Below are positions 1 to 7,200 of a stretch of 16,636 nt of DNA, one piece after another. Under the pieces are notes generated by a model. That model saw only the letters and a program-made list of their open reading frames with translations, searched no databases and was not told where the DNA came from. Origin of the DNA: Bacteroidales bacterium UBA3816 (GTDB lineage Bacteria; Bacteroidota; Bacteroidia; Bacteroidales; P3); NCBI GenBank assembly GCA_002368955.1, contig DFDY01000071.1, positions 30,892 to 47,527 of the forward strand, in the 5' to 3' direction. Position numbers and translations under genes: made by a program. Within the stretch, counting starts at the first letter, position 1; every line of letters starts with the position of its first letter.

Positions 1-1838
1 GCCAGCTCGGTCTTGCCCACGCCAGTGGTGCCGAGGAAGATGAAGCTGCCGATGGGGCGTTTGCCGTCGCTGAGGCCTGTGCGGCTACGGCGGATGGCGT
101 TGGCAATGGTGCTGATGGCCTCGTCCTGACCAACCACGCGCTTGTGCAGTTCCTCCTCCAGGTGCAGCAGCCGCTCGCGCTCGCTCTGCATCATGCGGGT
201 GACAGGAATACCGGTCCATTTGGAGACCACCTCGGCAATCTGGTCGGAATCCACCTCCTCGTTAATCATAGCATTGTCGGCCTGCAGCTGTTTAAGCTGT
301 ATTTTAAGGTCGGCGACCTTCTTCTCGGCCTCCTTGATGCGGCCATAACGCAGTTCGGCCACCTTGCCGTAGTCGCCGGCACGCTCGGCCTGTTCGGCCT
401 CCAATTTATAGGACTCGATGTTCTTTACTTCTGTCTGTATGGCTTCGACCACGCTCTTCTCGTTCTGCCAGCGGGCCTTCATCTGGTCGCGTTGCTCACC
501 CAATTCGCTCAATTCCTGGTTGAGCTGCGAAAGTTTGTCTTGGTCGTCCTCACGCTTGATGGCTTCGCGTTCGATTTCCAACTGGCGGATGCGGTGCTCG
601 ATTTCGTCCAGCTCTTCGGGAACGGAGTCAATCTCGATACGCAGTTTGGCTGCCGCCTCGTCGATGAGGTCGATGGCTTTGTCGGGGAGGAAACGATTGC
701 TGATGTAGCGGTTGCTCAGCTCGGCAGCGGCAATGAGGGCGTCATCCTTGATACGCACCTTGTGATGCACCTCATAGCGTTCCTTCAGACCACGCAGGAT
801 GCTGATGGTGTCCTCCACGCTGGGCTCGTCGATAAGCACACTCTGGAAACGGCGTTCGAGGGCTTTGTCTTTCTCGAAATATTTCTGATATTCGGCCAGA
901 GTGGTGGCACCGATGGCGCGTAGTTCGCCACGGGCCAAGGCTGGTTTAAGGATGTTAGCCGCATCCATGGCCCCCTCGCCGCCACCAGCACCCACCAGGG
1001 TGTGTATCTCGTCGATGAAGAGGATAATGTCGCCATCACTCTTCTCCACCTCCTGAATAACGCTCTTTAGACGTTCCTCAAACTCGCCTTTGTATTTGGC
1101 ACCGGCCACGAGGGCACCCATGTCGAGGCTGTAGATGGTCTTGTTCTTGAGGTTCTCAGGCACGTCGCCCGAGATGATGCGGCGGGCCAAACCTTCGGCA
1201 ATGGCGGTTTTGCCCACGCCTGGTTCGCCAATAAGGATGGGGTTGTTCTTTGTGCGGCGCGAAAGAATTTGCAGCACACGGCGTATCTCATCGTCGCGTC
1301 CGATAACAGGGTCCAGTTTGCCGCTCTGGGCCAGCTGGTTGAGGTTCTTGGCGTACTTGCCCAGAGCATTGTAGTTGTCCTCGGCGCTCTGGCTAGCCAC
1401 CTTGCTGCCCTTGCGCAGGTCTGCGATAGCGGCCTTGAGGCTCTTCTCGCTCATGCCCGCGTCCTTCAGCTGACGTGCCAGCTCGTCGTGGCCCGCAAGC
1501 AGTCCCAGCAACATGTGCTCGATGGAGACAAACTCGTCGCCCATGTCGGTGGCTGTCTGGGTGGCCTTGACGAGGGCCTGATTGGCGGCACTGCTCAGGT
1601 ACTGGTCGCCGCCGCTCACGCGGGGCAGCCGCTCCAGCATGGCGTCTATCTGCTGGCCAAGGCGCGGAATGTTCACCTCCATCTTCTTCAGCAGATAGGG
1701 GGTCACATTCTCATCCACCAACAGTATGCCTTTCATTAGGTGGGCTGTCTCGATGGACTGGTGCTGACGCCCCATGGCAATCTCTTGTGCCTTCTGCACG
1801 GCTTCTTGTGCCTTGATGGTAAAATTGTTGATATTCAT
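1..1838 (-). CDS. clpB: ATP-dependent chaperone ClpB, 5' part (3' end beyond window)
   Basis: Cytosolic Hsp100 disaggregase that works with DnaK/DnaJ/GrpE to pull polypeptides out of heat-induced aggregates. The ATG at 1838 gives MNINNFTIKAQEA, the usual start of the Clp N-domain (about residues 1-145). AAA+ domain 1 follows, with Walker A GEPGVGKT near residue 205 and Walker B ILFIDEIH near 273. The middle domain (about 400-520) is a long charged coiled coil with many E/K/R/Q residues, which separates ClpB from ClpA and ClpC. The second Walker A, GTTGVGKTEL, lies at the very edge of the window, so the second AAA+ core and C-terminus are missing here only because the window stops. No frameshift is visible in about 612 codons. 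The gene is divergent from its neighbour at 2205, across a gap full of inverted repeats. The family assignment is secure. Confidence 0.97.
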   Translation of the reverse strand, partial: MNINNFTIKAQEAVQKAQEIAMGRQHQSIETAHLMKGILLVDENVTPYLLKKMEVNIPRLGQQIDAMLERLPRVSGGDQYLSSAANQALVKATQTATDMGDEFVSIEHMLLGLLAGHDELARQLKDAGMSEKSLKAAIADLRKGSKVASQSAEDNYNALGKYAKNLNQLAQSGKLDPVIGRDDEIRRVLQILSRRTKNNPILIGEPGVGKTAIAEGLARRIISGDVPENLKNKTIYSLDMGALVAGAKYKGEFEERLKSVIQEVEKSDGDIILFIDEIHTLVGAGGGEGAMDAANILKPALARGELRAIGATTLAEYQKYFEKDKALERRFQSVLIDEPSVEDTISILRGLKERYEVHHKVRIKDDALIAAAELSNRYISNRFLPDKAIDLIDEAAAKLRIEIDSVPEELDEIEHRIRQLEIEREAIKREDDQDKLSQLNQELSELGEQRDQMKARWQNEKSVVEAIQTEVKNIESYKLEAEQAERAGDYGKVAELRYGRIKEAEKKVADLKIQLKQLQADNAMINEEVDSDQIAEVVSKWTGIPVTRMMQSERERLLHLEEELHKRVVGQDEAISTIANAIRRSRTGLSDGKRPIGSFIFLGTTGVGKTEL

Positions 1839-1862
1839 AATGCTATTTTTTTATTTCTGACA

Positions 1863-1875
1863 TTGATTCCATCAA
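1863..1875. repeat. Short inverted repeat upstream of clpB
   Basis: TTGAT-tcc-ATCAA, five-base arms around three bases, 25 bases upstream of the clpB start on the minus strand. It could be an operator half-site pair or chance. Confidence 0.3.
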
Positions 1876-1899
1876 CTACTGCACCAAAACTGATTGCAA

Positions 1900-1910
1900 G
1901 ACATTTTGTC
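1900..1910. repeat. GACA-TTT-TGTC inverted repeat upstream of clpB
   Basis: A perfect 4+3+4 palindrome about 62 bases upstream of the clpB start, directly next to the larger palindrome at 1915-1931. It may be part of a regulatory site for clpB. I know of no matching regulator. Confidence 0.3.
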
Positions 1911-1914
1911 AGTC

Positions 1915-1931
1915 TTTCATGGACCATGAAA
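1915..1931. repeat. Perfect 17-bp palindrome TTTCATGG-A-CCATGAAA
   Basis: Eight-base perfect arms around one central base. With so short a centre it cannot form a good RNA hairpin, so it looks more like a dyad-symmetric protein-binding site (operator) in the clpB / YD-repeat divergent region. No known regulator is recognised. Confidence 0.5.
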
Positions 1932-1936
1932 CCAAC

Positions 1937-1989
1937 AAATGAGACATTATGGCACGATCCATTAGCCGTGCCAGTGGTCTCCTCCATTT
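1937..1989. repeat. Extended imperfect inverted repeat (long stem-loop)
   Basis: The core is TGGCACG (1950-1956) and CGTGCCA (1967-1973) around ten bases. It is extended outward by GAGAC (1941-1945) with GTCTC (1977-1981) across a 4/3 internal loop, and then AAAT (1937-1940) with ATTT (1986-1989) across a bulge. The nested pairing suggests a folded transcript or a degenerate palindromic element. There is no T-tract after it on either strand, so it is not a classical intrinsic terminator. Confidence 0.5.
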
Positions 1990-2037
1990 TTGTGGACTAA
2001 CTGATGACCAAAACGTCAAAAACTTGGAAAGCCTTAC

Positions 2038-2075
2038 TCCCAATTATCCCCCCACGCGGTGTAGGGTTATTGGGA
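2038..2075. repeat. Imperfect inverted repeat
   Basis: TCCCAAT (2038-2044) pairs with ATTGGGA (2069-2075), and the inner CCC (2048-2050) with GGG (2064-2066), giving a stem with a small bulge and a loop of about 13 bases. Function unknown. Confidence 0.45.
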
Positions 2076-2088
2076 TGTCAGGCTATTA

Positions 2089-2105
2089 GCGTTTTGGAAA
2101 AACGC
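2089..2105. repeat. Perfect hairpin GCGTTTT-GGA-AAAACGC
   Basis: Seven-base perfect arms around GGA, about 115 bases upstream of the YD-repeat start. No T-run follows immediately on the plus strand, so I do not call it a terminator. Confidence 0.45.
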
Positions 2106-2172
2106 GCTCTCAAAATCGGTCATTTTTCTACTTTATTTTTCACTAAAAATATGTAGTAAACGAAAAAAAAAG

Positions 2173-2180
2173 TATTTTTG
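2173..2180 (+). promoter_or_regulatory. Bacteroidetes-type -7 element TATTTTTG
   Basis: The sequence fits TAnnTTTG, the -7 consensus of the Bacteroidetes primary sigma factor, and sits 24 bases upstream of the ATG at 2205 in a very A-rich stretch. A clear TTTG -33 partner is not visible, which lowers confidence. Confidence 0.5.
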
Positions 2181-2204
2181 CATAACAAATAACACGATGT
2201 CACT

Positions 2205-3125
2205 ATGACAAAACAGACTCACAATCAGACATTAAAAACAACCTCAGCCCGCTATGCCTACTCTAGTTTGGGCATTATTTTCCTTCTAACTCTACTGCTG
2301 CCTGCCGTCTCAACGGCCCAAAGTGAAATCACCCACCGTGTCACCGCAGCCCAAATGGGCTACCATGGCAAGGTTAAGTTTGTGCAGCACAGTGCTGTCT
2401 GCACCGACTCAGCCTACCGTTTCTTCATCACCACGGCCGAGGCTTACAACTCCGAGGGGTTGCGCACCGAGGCCTCCACAGCCGACATGATCTATCAGCA
2501 GGACGAATACTATGATTATGACGAACAAGGGCATTTGATCAACTATGTATTCAAAAGCAGTGGTCGCGACAGCGTGGTTTTCCACTATGGTGCCGATGGC
2601 TGCCTCAATGCCATTGACGAATATTTCCTAAGCGAAGACCCCACAGAGGGCAACAGTCTCACCACCAACACCGTGACCTGTGACGACCAATGCCGCATTT
2701 TGAAGAGCATATCAGTGTGGGAGGACACCTTCGCTTTCAGCTACGACACTTTGAGCCGTCTAGTCGAAAAGAAAAGCTCCACAAATACCACTATTACATA
2801 CCACTACGATTCCAAAGGCCGACTGGAACGGGTGCACACCACGGGCGAGAACAATCCCGGCACCGACGACCACTTCCGCTACAACGACCGGGGTGACACG
2901 CTAGAAATCTGGCACACAAATTGGGAGCATATTGAGGGTGAGACCGGTGCCCACGAGGTGGGCGAACACAAACACTTTGCCTATAGCCGCTACGACGAGC
3001 ACGGCAACTGGCAGGAGGCCGAAGTGACCGTGCGAGTCTCTCTCGGCCGCCCCCGCCCCTCGGCACCACCCGCCTACCGATATTACAAATATCGCATCAT
3101 ACGCACCTTCAGCTACTACGACTAG
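2205..3125 (+). CDS. Secreted YD-repeat (RHS-like) protein, 306 aa
   Basis: An exported protein made largely of degenerate YD/RHS repeats. The N-terminus has a signal peptide: a polar stretch, a hydrophobic core at about residues 20-36 (GIIFLLTLLLPAV) and an Ala-X-Ala-like site STA|Q near 38. Repeat units of the form YD-x-x-G-x-L start near residues 80, 105, 128, 159, 180, 201, 226 and 263 (YDEQGHLINY, YDTLSRLVEK, YDSKGRLERV, YNDRGDTLEI, YDEHGNWQEA). Such repeats form beta strands in toxin shells and adhesins. This protein is short, with no RHS core motif and no C-terminal toxin domain, so it is not a polymorphic toxin. Small proteins of this kind are common in Bacteroidales and their function is unknown to me. 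It stands alone, with its own promoter candidate and a possible Rho-type end downstream. Confidence 0.85.
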   Translation: MTKQTHNQTLKTTSARYAYSSLGIIFLLTLLLPAVSTAQSEITHRVTAAQMGYHGKVKFVQHSAVCTDSAYRFFITTAEAYNSEGLRTEASTADMIYQQDEYYDYDEQGHLINYVFKSSGRDSVVFHYGADGCLNAIDEYFLSEDPTEGNSLTTNTVTCDDQCRILKSISVWEDTFAFSYDTLSRLVEKKSSTNTTITYHYDSKGRLERVHTTGENNPGTDDHFRYNDRGDTLEIWHTNWEHIEGETGAHEVGEHKHFAYSRYDEHGNWQEAEVTVRVSLGRPRPSAPPAYRYYKYRIIRTFSYYD

Positions 3126-3245
3126 CCCTACCCTCAACTTTCCCTGCCCCAAACCACCCGCCATTCTCCTCATAGCCTGTTCTCCCCCTACCCCACCTTG
3201 CCCATAAACACCTCTCAAACAACGCCTATCTGGCTTCTAACCCGT
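3126..3245 (+). terminator. C-rich, G-poor tract after the YD-repeat gene (possible Rho-dependent terminator)
   Basis: Directly after the stop codon, the plus strand is about half C with fewer than ten G in roughly 115 bases and no stem-loop. High C and low G in an unstructured transcript is the textbook signature of a Rho utilisation region. This is inference from composition only. Confidence 0.35.
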
Positions 3246-3247
3246 AC

Positions 3248-3450
3248 TTAAACCCAAATCGGTCGTTAGTATTTGGGGCAGATTAGTATTTGTTTCGAGT
3301 AGATTCGCTGCATCACTGTCGCTGTCGTAGCGGGCTACGTCAAGACAGAGATGTGGCCAAGATGCCAAAAGAAATGTTAATATGCCATAAATAGAACTTG
3401 AAATAAGGATATTATGACCACGTGTCGTCTAATGACCGATTTAGGTTAAA
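3248..3450. repeat. 203-bp element bounded by imperfect 22-bp terminal inverted repeats (MITE-like)
   Basis: Bases 3248-3269 and the reverse complement of 3429-3450 agree at 19 of 22 positions and share the uninterrupted core AAATCGGTC. Inside lie a direct repeat TTAGTATTTG (3266-3275 and 3283-3292) and a perfect hairpin CGTAGC-GG-GCTACG (3326-3339). There is no ORF. The layout resembles a miniature inverted-repeat element or a structured intergenic repeat. I see no convincing target-site duplication. A third copy of the core, AAATCGGTCATT, occurs at 2113-2124 outside the element. Confidence 0.6.
3326..3339. repeat. Hairpin CGTAGC-GG-GCTACG inside the 203-bp element
   Basis: Perfect six-base arms with a two-base centre. 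CTGTC/GACAG pairing just outside could extend it as an alternative fold. It lies near the middle of the inverted-repeat element. Confidence 0.45.
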
Positions 3451-3537
3451 CACCTCCTACACAACTTCTAGCCAGTCTGCAGCCCGCCCTTCGGAATTGC
3501 CATATAACCATTGCCCCTGACTTGAATGGAGACCGTA

Positions 3538-3573
3538 GAATCTTTGTCGAAGATTCGTCCCCTGCGACGGGGA
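3538..3573. repeat. Two adjacent stem-loops
   Basis: GAATCTT-TGTCG-AAGATTC (3538-3556) is a perfect 7-bp stem with a five-base loop. Two bases later TCCCC-TGCGAC-GGGGA (3558-3573) forms a 5-bp stem. Farther on, GGAAC at 3571 can pair with GTTCC near 3610-3615, so a folded RNA of about 80-100 bases is possible on either strand. Neither stem is followed by a T-run. Family not recognised. Confidence 0.4.
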
Positions 3574-3708
3574 ACCCGCGTAATTACTAGGTTTCTCCCC
3601 AAAAGGAGCGTTCCACCCATCGCAAACCGCCCCCAAACCGAACCCCGCCTCTTCAGTCCACCACAAAACTAATTGTCAATAAAAACTCCACAATTCAGAA
3701 AAATTTAG

Positions 3709-3716
3709 TAATTTTG
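3709..3716 (+). promoter_or_regulatory. Bacteroidetes-type -7 element TAATTTTG for the RyR operon
   Basis: It matches TAnnTTTG and lies 26 bases upstream of the ATG at 3743, in AT-rich sequence. It is the only good candidate for driving the genes from 3743 to 7404. The -33 partner is not obvious. Confidence 0.5.
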
Positions 3717-3742
3717 CACCGAATTAATATCAAAGAACATCC

Positions 3743-4648
3743 ATGAACAACAACAACCTTTTTGAAAGTATCGTTGGTCCGATTCTATACGACTACCCGT
3801 CGCCCTACATGGTCATGATGCGGCTATTAAAAAGCCTACGAGAACAATATTATCATAGTATTTCGGTACTCGGCAATGAATTGGAACCCGAACTGGGCGA
3901 AAGGATGAAGCACGAGATATTCGACACCTTCATGACCGAAGCCAAACGGCAGGAAGAGCGTGAAGAGGAGCTGACCCAGTTGTCGATAAAAACTATCATC
4001 AAATATGGCACCCAGCAATCTCTAGACAACGAATTGCCCCAAGTACTTTCGCGGATGCGCACCCTAGCTGGCACTCAGTTGGTCTATCACCAACCCAGCC
4101 CCTACTCGCAATCCGAACTGAGAAGGAAAAAAGCAGCCGCAGGACGGATTACGCTGATAGAGAGAATAAAAGGGAACAACTCTGAAAATGTCCGCGACTA
4201 TTTCAATTCCATGGTCTACACCACGTTGCACACCTGCCAGACCATGACTCGCCGCCGCGCTGCTCAGTATCTCACTCGGCTGACCGACGAGATAGAGCAA
4301 CGACTGGACAGCGGAGGGTTTGCCACAGAGACAGCTGCGGCAGCCCCGTCGGCCCCAAAACAGGAATTTACCCCCAAGCAGGTCGAACACCCCGAAATCA
4401 AGCTCTCACCAGAGTTGATGCAACTGGCCGAACACATGGCCGAAAACGTGCACGACGTGTGGGCCGCTACCCGCATAGAGCAGGGCTGGACCTATGGACC
4501 CGAGCGCAACGATGCCGAAAAGAAGCATCCCTGCCTCATCCCCTACGACCAACTGCCCGAGGAAGAGAAAGTCTACGACCGCAAAACCAGCCAGGAAACC
4601 CTGCGTTTCATCCTAAACAACGGATTTGAAATCAACAAAATGGGATAA
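3743..4648 (+). CDS. RyR-domain protein, 301 aa
   Basis: A soluble protein with a clear C-terminal RyR domain (Pfam RyR, the repeat first defined in ryanodine receptors) at about residues 222-297. Its hallmark motifs are LAEHMAENVHDVW, RIEQGWTYGPERND, HPCLIPYDQLPEEEK and YDRKTSQETL. The N-terminal 190 residues are helical and charged (EAKRQEEREEELTQ), with no signal peptide or membrane segment and no family I recognise. An Ala/Pro-rich linker (about 195-210) joins the halves. The RyR domain is well preserved, unlike the degenerate copy at the end of the protein encoded at 5224-7188. It is first in a same-strand set with gaps of 47, 144 and 12 bases, which suggests one transcription unit. Bacterial RyR domains occur in predicted nucleotide-signalling conflict systems. 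Ligand sensing is my inference. Confidence 0.85.
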   Translation: MNNNNLFESIVGPILYDYPSPYMVMMRLLKSLREQYYHSISVLGNELEPELGERMKHEIFDTFMTEAKRQEEREEELTQLSIKTIIKYGTQQSLDNELPQVLSRMRTLAGTQLVYHQPSPYSQSELRRKKAAAGRITLIERIKGNNSENVRDYFNSMVYTTLHTCQTMTRRRAAQYLTRLTDEIEQRLDSGGFATETAAAAPSAPKQEFTPKQVEHPEIKLSPELMQLAEHMAENVHDVWAATRIEQGWTYGPERNDAEKKHPCLIPYDQLPEEEKVYDRKTSQETLRFILNNGFEINKMG

Positions 4649-4695
4649 TCCGACACAATCTAGTAAATCACATTATATTATAAAAACAACATACC

Positions 4696-5079
4696 ATGGA
4701 CACTGCTACATTCTTATTAAAAATCCTCAGTCAACCACAAGCCAGTGGCAACGGTTGCTTCAGCACAGCCAACATAGCCATCATTTGCGGAACCATCGTC
4801 TGCCTGCTAGCCCTCTACCTCCTGTGCTACATGACCCAAAAAAGCCATGAGCGGAAGATGGCAGCCCAAAACAACCAAAAAGAGGCCAAAGCCACTGAAC
4901 ACACGTGGGCCGTGGAGAAAGACAAACGAGAGCAAGAAGAAGCCCTACAAGAGAGAAACTTCAAAAAGAAACATGAGTACACTCAGGAACTCCTAAAATT
5001 TTACAAAGAAAACGGTGACAAAGAAAACTACGTCAATACTCTAAACAAAATCATAGAAGAATTGAGAACTGAGCACTAA
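4696..5079 (+). CDS. Small single-pass membrane protein with coiled coil, 127 aa
   Basis: I do not recognise a family. The protein has a short N-terminal segment, one strong transmembrane helix at about residues 24-46 (IAIICGTIVCLLALYLLCYM), then a highly charged, probably cytoplasmic helical tail (about 48-127) rich in K, E and Q and likely to form a coiled coil. The basic residues just after the helix (KSHERK) favour an N-out, C-in orientation. It lies 47 bases after the RyR gene and 144 bases before the RCK/RyR membrane gene, so it may be an accessory or tethering subunit of that membrane complex. Composition matches its neighbours. Confidence 0.7.
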   Translation: MDTATFLLKILSQPQASGNGCFSTANIAIICGTIVCLLALYLLCYMTQKSHERKMAAQNNQKEAKATEHTWAVEKDKREQEEALQERNFKKKHEYTQELLKFYKENGDKENYVNTLNKIIEELRTEH

Positions 5080-5223
5080 CAATGAAACTAAAAGGTAAAA
5101 ACTAAAAAATAGAGAACGGTTAATAATTGAAAGGTTAGCGGTTAATCGTGGAAGGGCGATAACTAATGAACAATTAAACTTCTAAACTAATAAACTATAA
5201 CTTAGAATTAAAACGCCTAGCCT
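5080..5223. other. AT-rich spacer within the RyR operon
   Basis: The 144 bases between the coiled-coil gene and the RCK/RyR gene are AT-rich, with a repeated CGGTTAAT (5117-5124 and 5139-5146) and several TAATNAAC-like runs. No clear promoter or terminator is visible, so read-through is the simplest reading. Confidence 0.4.
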
Positions 5224-7188
5224 ATGAGAATCAACCTAAAACTCATCAACTATTGGTTATCCAAACAAATATCACGGATTTCCTCAAAGTTTATCTGGTG
5301 GACTTTGGGCATCATCGCCACGTCGGTCATACTCATTCCTTGGTTGGGCAAAATACCCTGCCTTTCCGGGATAGGCAGGTTCTTTGTCGACATCTTTACC
5401 CCCGTAAGCTTTAGGAACCTTGGGTACAATGCCGACTCAGGCTACAGCTGGTTCTCCTCCATCGCCTATGCCATTGGGGTCATCATTATCACCGGCTTGT
5501 TCGTCTCCCTGGTCACCACCTACCTGCGCACCCTTGGTGAAAGCTACAAAAGCGGCACTCTGGATCAATACTCATGGCATGAACACATCCTCTTCCTGGG
5601 CTACGACGAGCTGATGATTGGTACACTAAAAAGGACTTGTTCCATGGGGAAACAGGTGGTAGTGGCAGTGCCGGAAAATGTGCCGTGGGTGCGCAACAAG
5701 ATAAAAAGAAGCCTCACAGAGAGCGAATTCAAATGGGTGGAAGTGATACTGTGCAACAAGACCGACAAAGAAGACCTGAGGAGGAAAGCCTGCGTGGACC
5801 ATGCCACCCACCTTTTCATCGTCGGCCAACCAGACGACGCGACCCATGATGCTTCAAACTTCAAGTCGCTGGATGCAATTGCCGCCATCGTGGGAGAAGA
5901 AACCGACCTGGCCTGCTACATCTATATTCGCAACAGGGCAACGCTCTCACTGGTGCAACGGCAAGGATTTGACAGCAAGGACGATTCCAAGTTACGGCGC
6001 ATCACTAATCCGTTTAACTTTTACGAAAACATGGTTGGTAAGTTGCTCTGTGGCGTAGACTGTGAGAATACGCTGATGACTCTCGACTACCACAGTTCGA
6101 AACGTAATCTAGCCATGTGTCCCAGGGCGAATGTCCATCTAGTTATTCTCGGCATGACAGAAGTGGGCATGGCATTGGCGCGCGAGGTGCTGATGGTGGC
6201 CCATTACCCCAACCACAGGGTCAGGATCACCCTTGTGGACGAAAAGGCCCGCGAGGAGATGTTCTACTTTTGTGGACGATACAAAGAGTTGTTCAAGTAC
6301 TGCAACCTTTCCTACGAAGATCTTGACAACACCTCTGTCAGCCCATACCCAACCCGGACAGCCAATACCCTTTTTGACGTAGACTTCCATTTCATCCAAG
6401 CCAGCATTGCCCACCCCCTACTAATGGAGCGGCTTGAGACATGGAGCAAGGATGAAAACCAGTTGATGACCCTTGCAGTCTGCACCGCAGACTCTCCCCG
6501 AAATATGGCCACGGCACTCTACATGCCAAGAACCATACTGGAGAATAAGACACCTACACCGATATGGGTATACCAGCAGGGAGATGACAGCCTGAGAGAA
6601 TTCACCAGCCACGAACTTTTTAAAAACATCCATACCTTTTCCACCGACGAATACGGCAGCGTGAATATTCTTGGCAGCCTTGAAATAAAATGGGCAGAAG
6701 AGGTGGCCATGGCTTATGAGAAATCAAAAACAGGTGGACTGAGGGCCAAACCATGGAACGAAATGACACAGTATGAAAGATGGTCTTCGCTATACAACGT
6801 CCGTTCCTTCTTCATGAAAATCCGAGCCATGGGCTATGAGGTTTGCAATGAGAAGGGGGGAATGGCATTGCACTACTATGGCGACGGGGACTTGTCGAGA
6901 CAGAAACAAATGGACTTCTCTGAGCGTCAGATATTAGAACTGGCAGCCACAGAACACACCCGCTGGATTGTTGACACCCTGATCAAGGGCTTCCGCCCCA
7001 CCACCGAAGAGGAACACCAGCAAGTCGAACAAGACCCCACCAACAAAGAAAAATACAAGAAAGAGCTCTTCGCCCATGACGACATAAGACCCTACACCGA
7101 CCTGTCCCCCGACACCGCCGCCTATGACAAAAACATGACCGAAGCCATGATAAAGGCCATCAACCGACAGCTCCGCGATGGGGCATAA
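5224..7188 (+). CDS. Two-TM, double RCK/TrkA-N-like membrane protein with RyR-like C-terminus, 654 aa
   Basis: A membrane protein with a channel-like plan. Two transmembrane helices (about residues 24-42 and 79-102) flank a 36-residue extracytoplasmic loop. Two Rossmann-type domains follow: one from about 120 (HILFLGYDELMIGTL, ending in a beta-alpha core near 250) and one from about 303 (VHLVILGMTEVGMALARE), resembling the tandem RCK/TrkA-N domains of CASTOR/POLLUX-type and other ligand-gated channels. The loop between the helices lacks a TVGYG-type potassium filter, so ion selectivity is unknown. The last 140 residues contain YERWSSLYNVRSFF, then LAATEHTRWIVDTLIKGF and YTDLSPDTAAYDKNM, which follow the order of RyR-domain motifs (EHxRW, Gxxx, PYxxL, YD) in degenerate form. 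The 12-base gap to the TIR fragment suggests co-expression with a TIR enzyme. The channel function is inferred. Confidence 0.8.
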   Translation: MRINLKLINYWLSKQISRISSKFIWWTLGIIATSVILIPWLGKIPCLSGIGRFFVDIFTPVSFRNLGYNADSGYSWFSSIAYAIGVIIITGLFVSLVTTYLRTLGESYKSGTLDQYSWHEHILFLGYDELMIGTLKRTCSMGKQVVVAVPENVPWVRNKIKRSLTESEFKWVEVILCNKTDKEDLRRKACVDHATHLFIVGQPDDATHDASNFKSLDAIAAIVGEETDLACYIYIRNRATLSLVQRQGFDSKDDSKLRRITNPFNFYENMVGKLLCGVDCENTLMTLDYHSSKRNLAMCPRANVHLVILGMTEVGMALAREVLMVAHYPNHRVRITLVDEKAREEMFYFCGRYKELFKYCNLSYEDLDNTSVSPYPTRTANTLFDVDFHFIQASIAHPLLMERLETWSKDENQLMTLAVCTADSPRNMATALYMPRTILENKTPTPIWVYQQGDDSLREFTSHELFKNIHTFSTDEYGSVNILGSLEIKWAEEVAMAYEKSKTGGLRAKPWNEMTQYERWSSLYNVRSFFMKIRAMGYEVCNEKGGMALHYYGDGDLSRQKQMDFSERQILELAATEHTRWIVDTLIKGFRPTTEEEHQQVEQDPTNKEKYKKELFAHDDIRPYTDLSPDTAAYDKNMTEAMIKAINRQLRDGA

Positions 7189-7200
7189 TAGATTATCGAA

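Larger units (their letters stand above)
1839..2204. other. Divergent intergenic region, 366 bases, dense in inverted repeats
   Basis: This gap separates clpB (minus) from the YD-repeat gene (plus) and should hold the promoters of both. I see no gene in it; the plus-strand ORF running into it from 1740 is a shadow of clpB. It contains at least six inverted repeats between 1863 and 2105, annotated separately, and an AT-rich right end with a TAnnTTTG element at 2173-2180. It also has one copy, at 2113-2124, of the AAATCGGTC motif that recurs at the ends of the element at 3248-3450. Confidence 0.7.
3246..3742. other. Intergenic region before the RyR operon
   Basis: Together with the C-rich tract this makes a gap of about 617 bases without a convincing gene. 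It holds the 203-bp element with terminal inverted repeats (3248-3450), a pair of hairpins (3538-3573) and a TAnnTTTG promoter candidate (3709-3716). A 69-codon minus-strand ORF (3457-3666) starts with TTG and is Trp/Gly-rich; I do not accept it as a gene without homologues. Confidence 0.6.

Noticed and set aside
144..923. Long plus-strand ORF (259 codons) opposite clpB
   Set aside because: It is antisense to intact clpB coding sequence and its translation is Leu/Val-rich low-information sequence. The same holds for the 1269-1739 frame.
1937..1989. Intrinsic terminator
   Set aside because: The stem is long, but no T-run follows on either strand and no gene ends nearby.
2690..3218. Short ORFs in other frames across the YD-repeat gene
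   Set aside because: They are shadows of a gene with clear repeat periodicity and a signal peptide.
5117..5146. CRISPR-like or tandem array from repeated CGGTTAAT
   Set aside because: Only two short copies in AT-rich sequence; no spacer periodicity and no cas genes.
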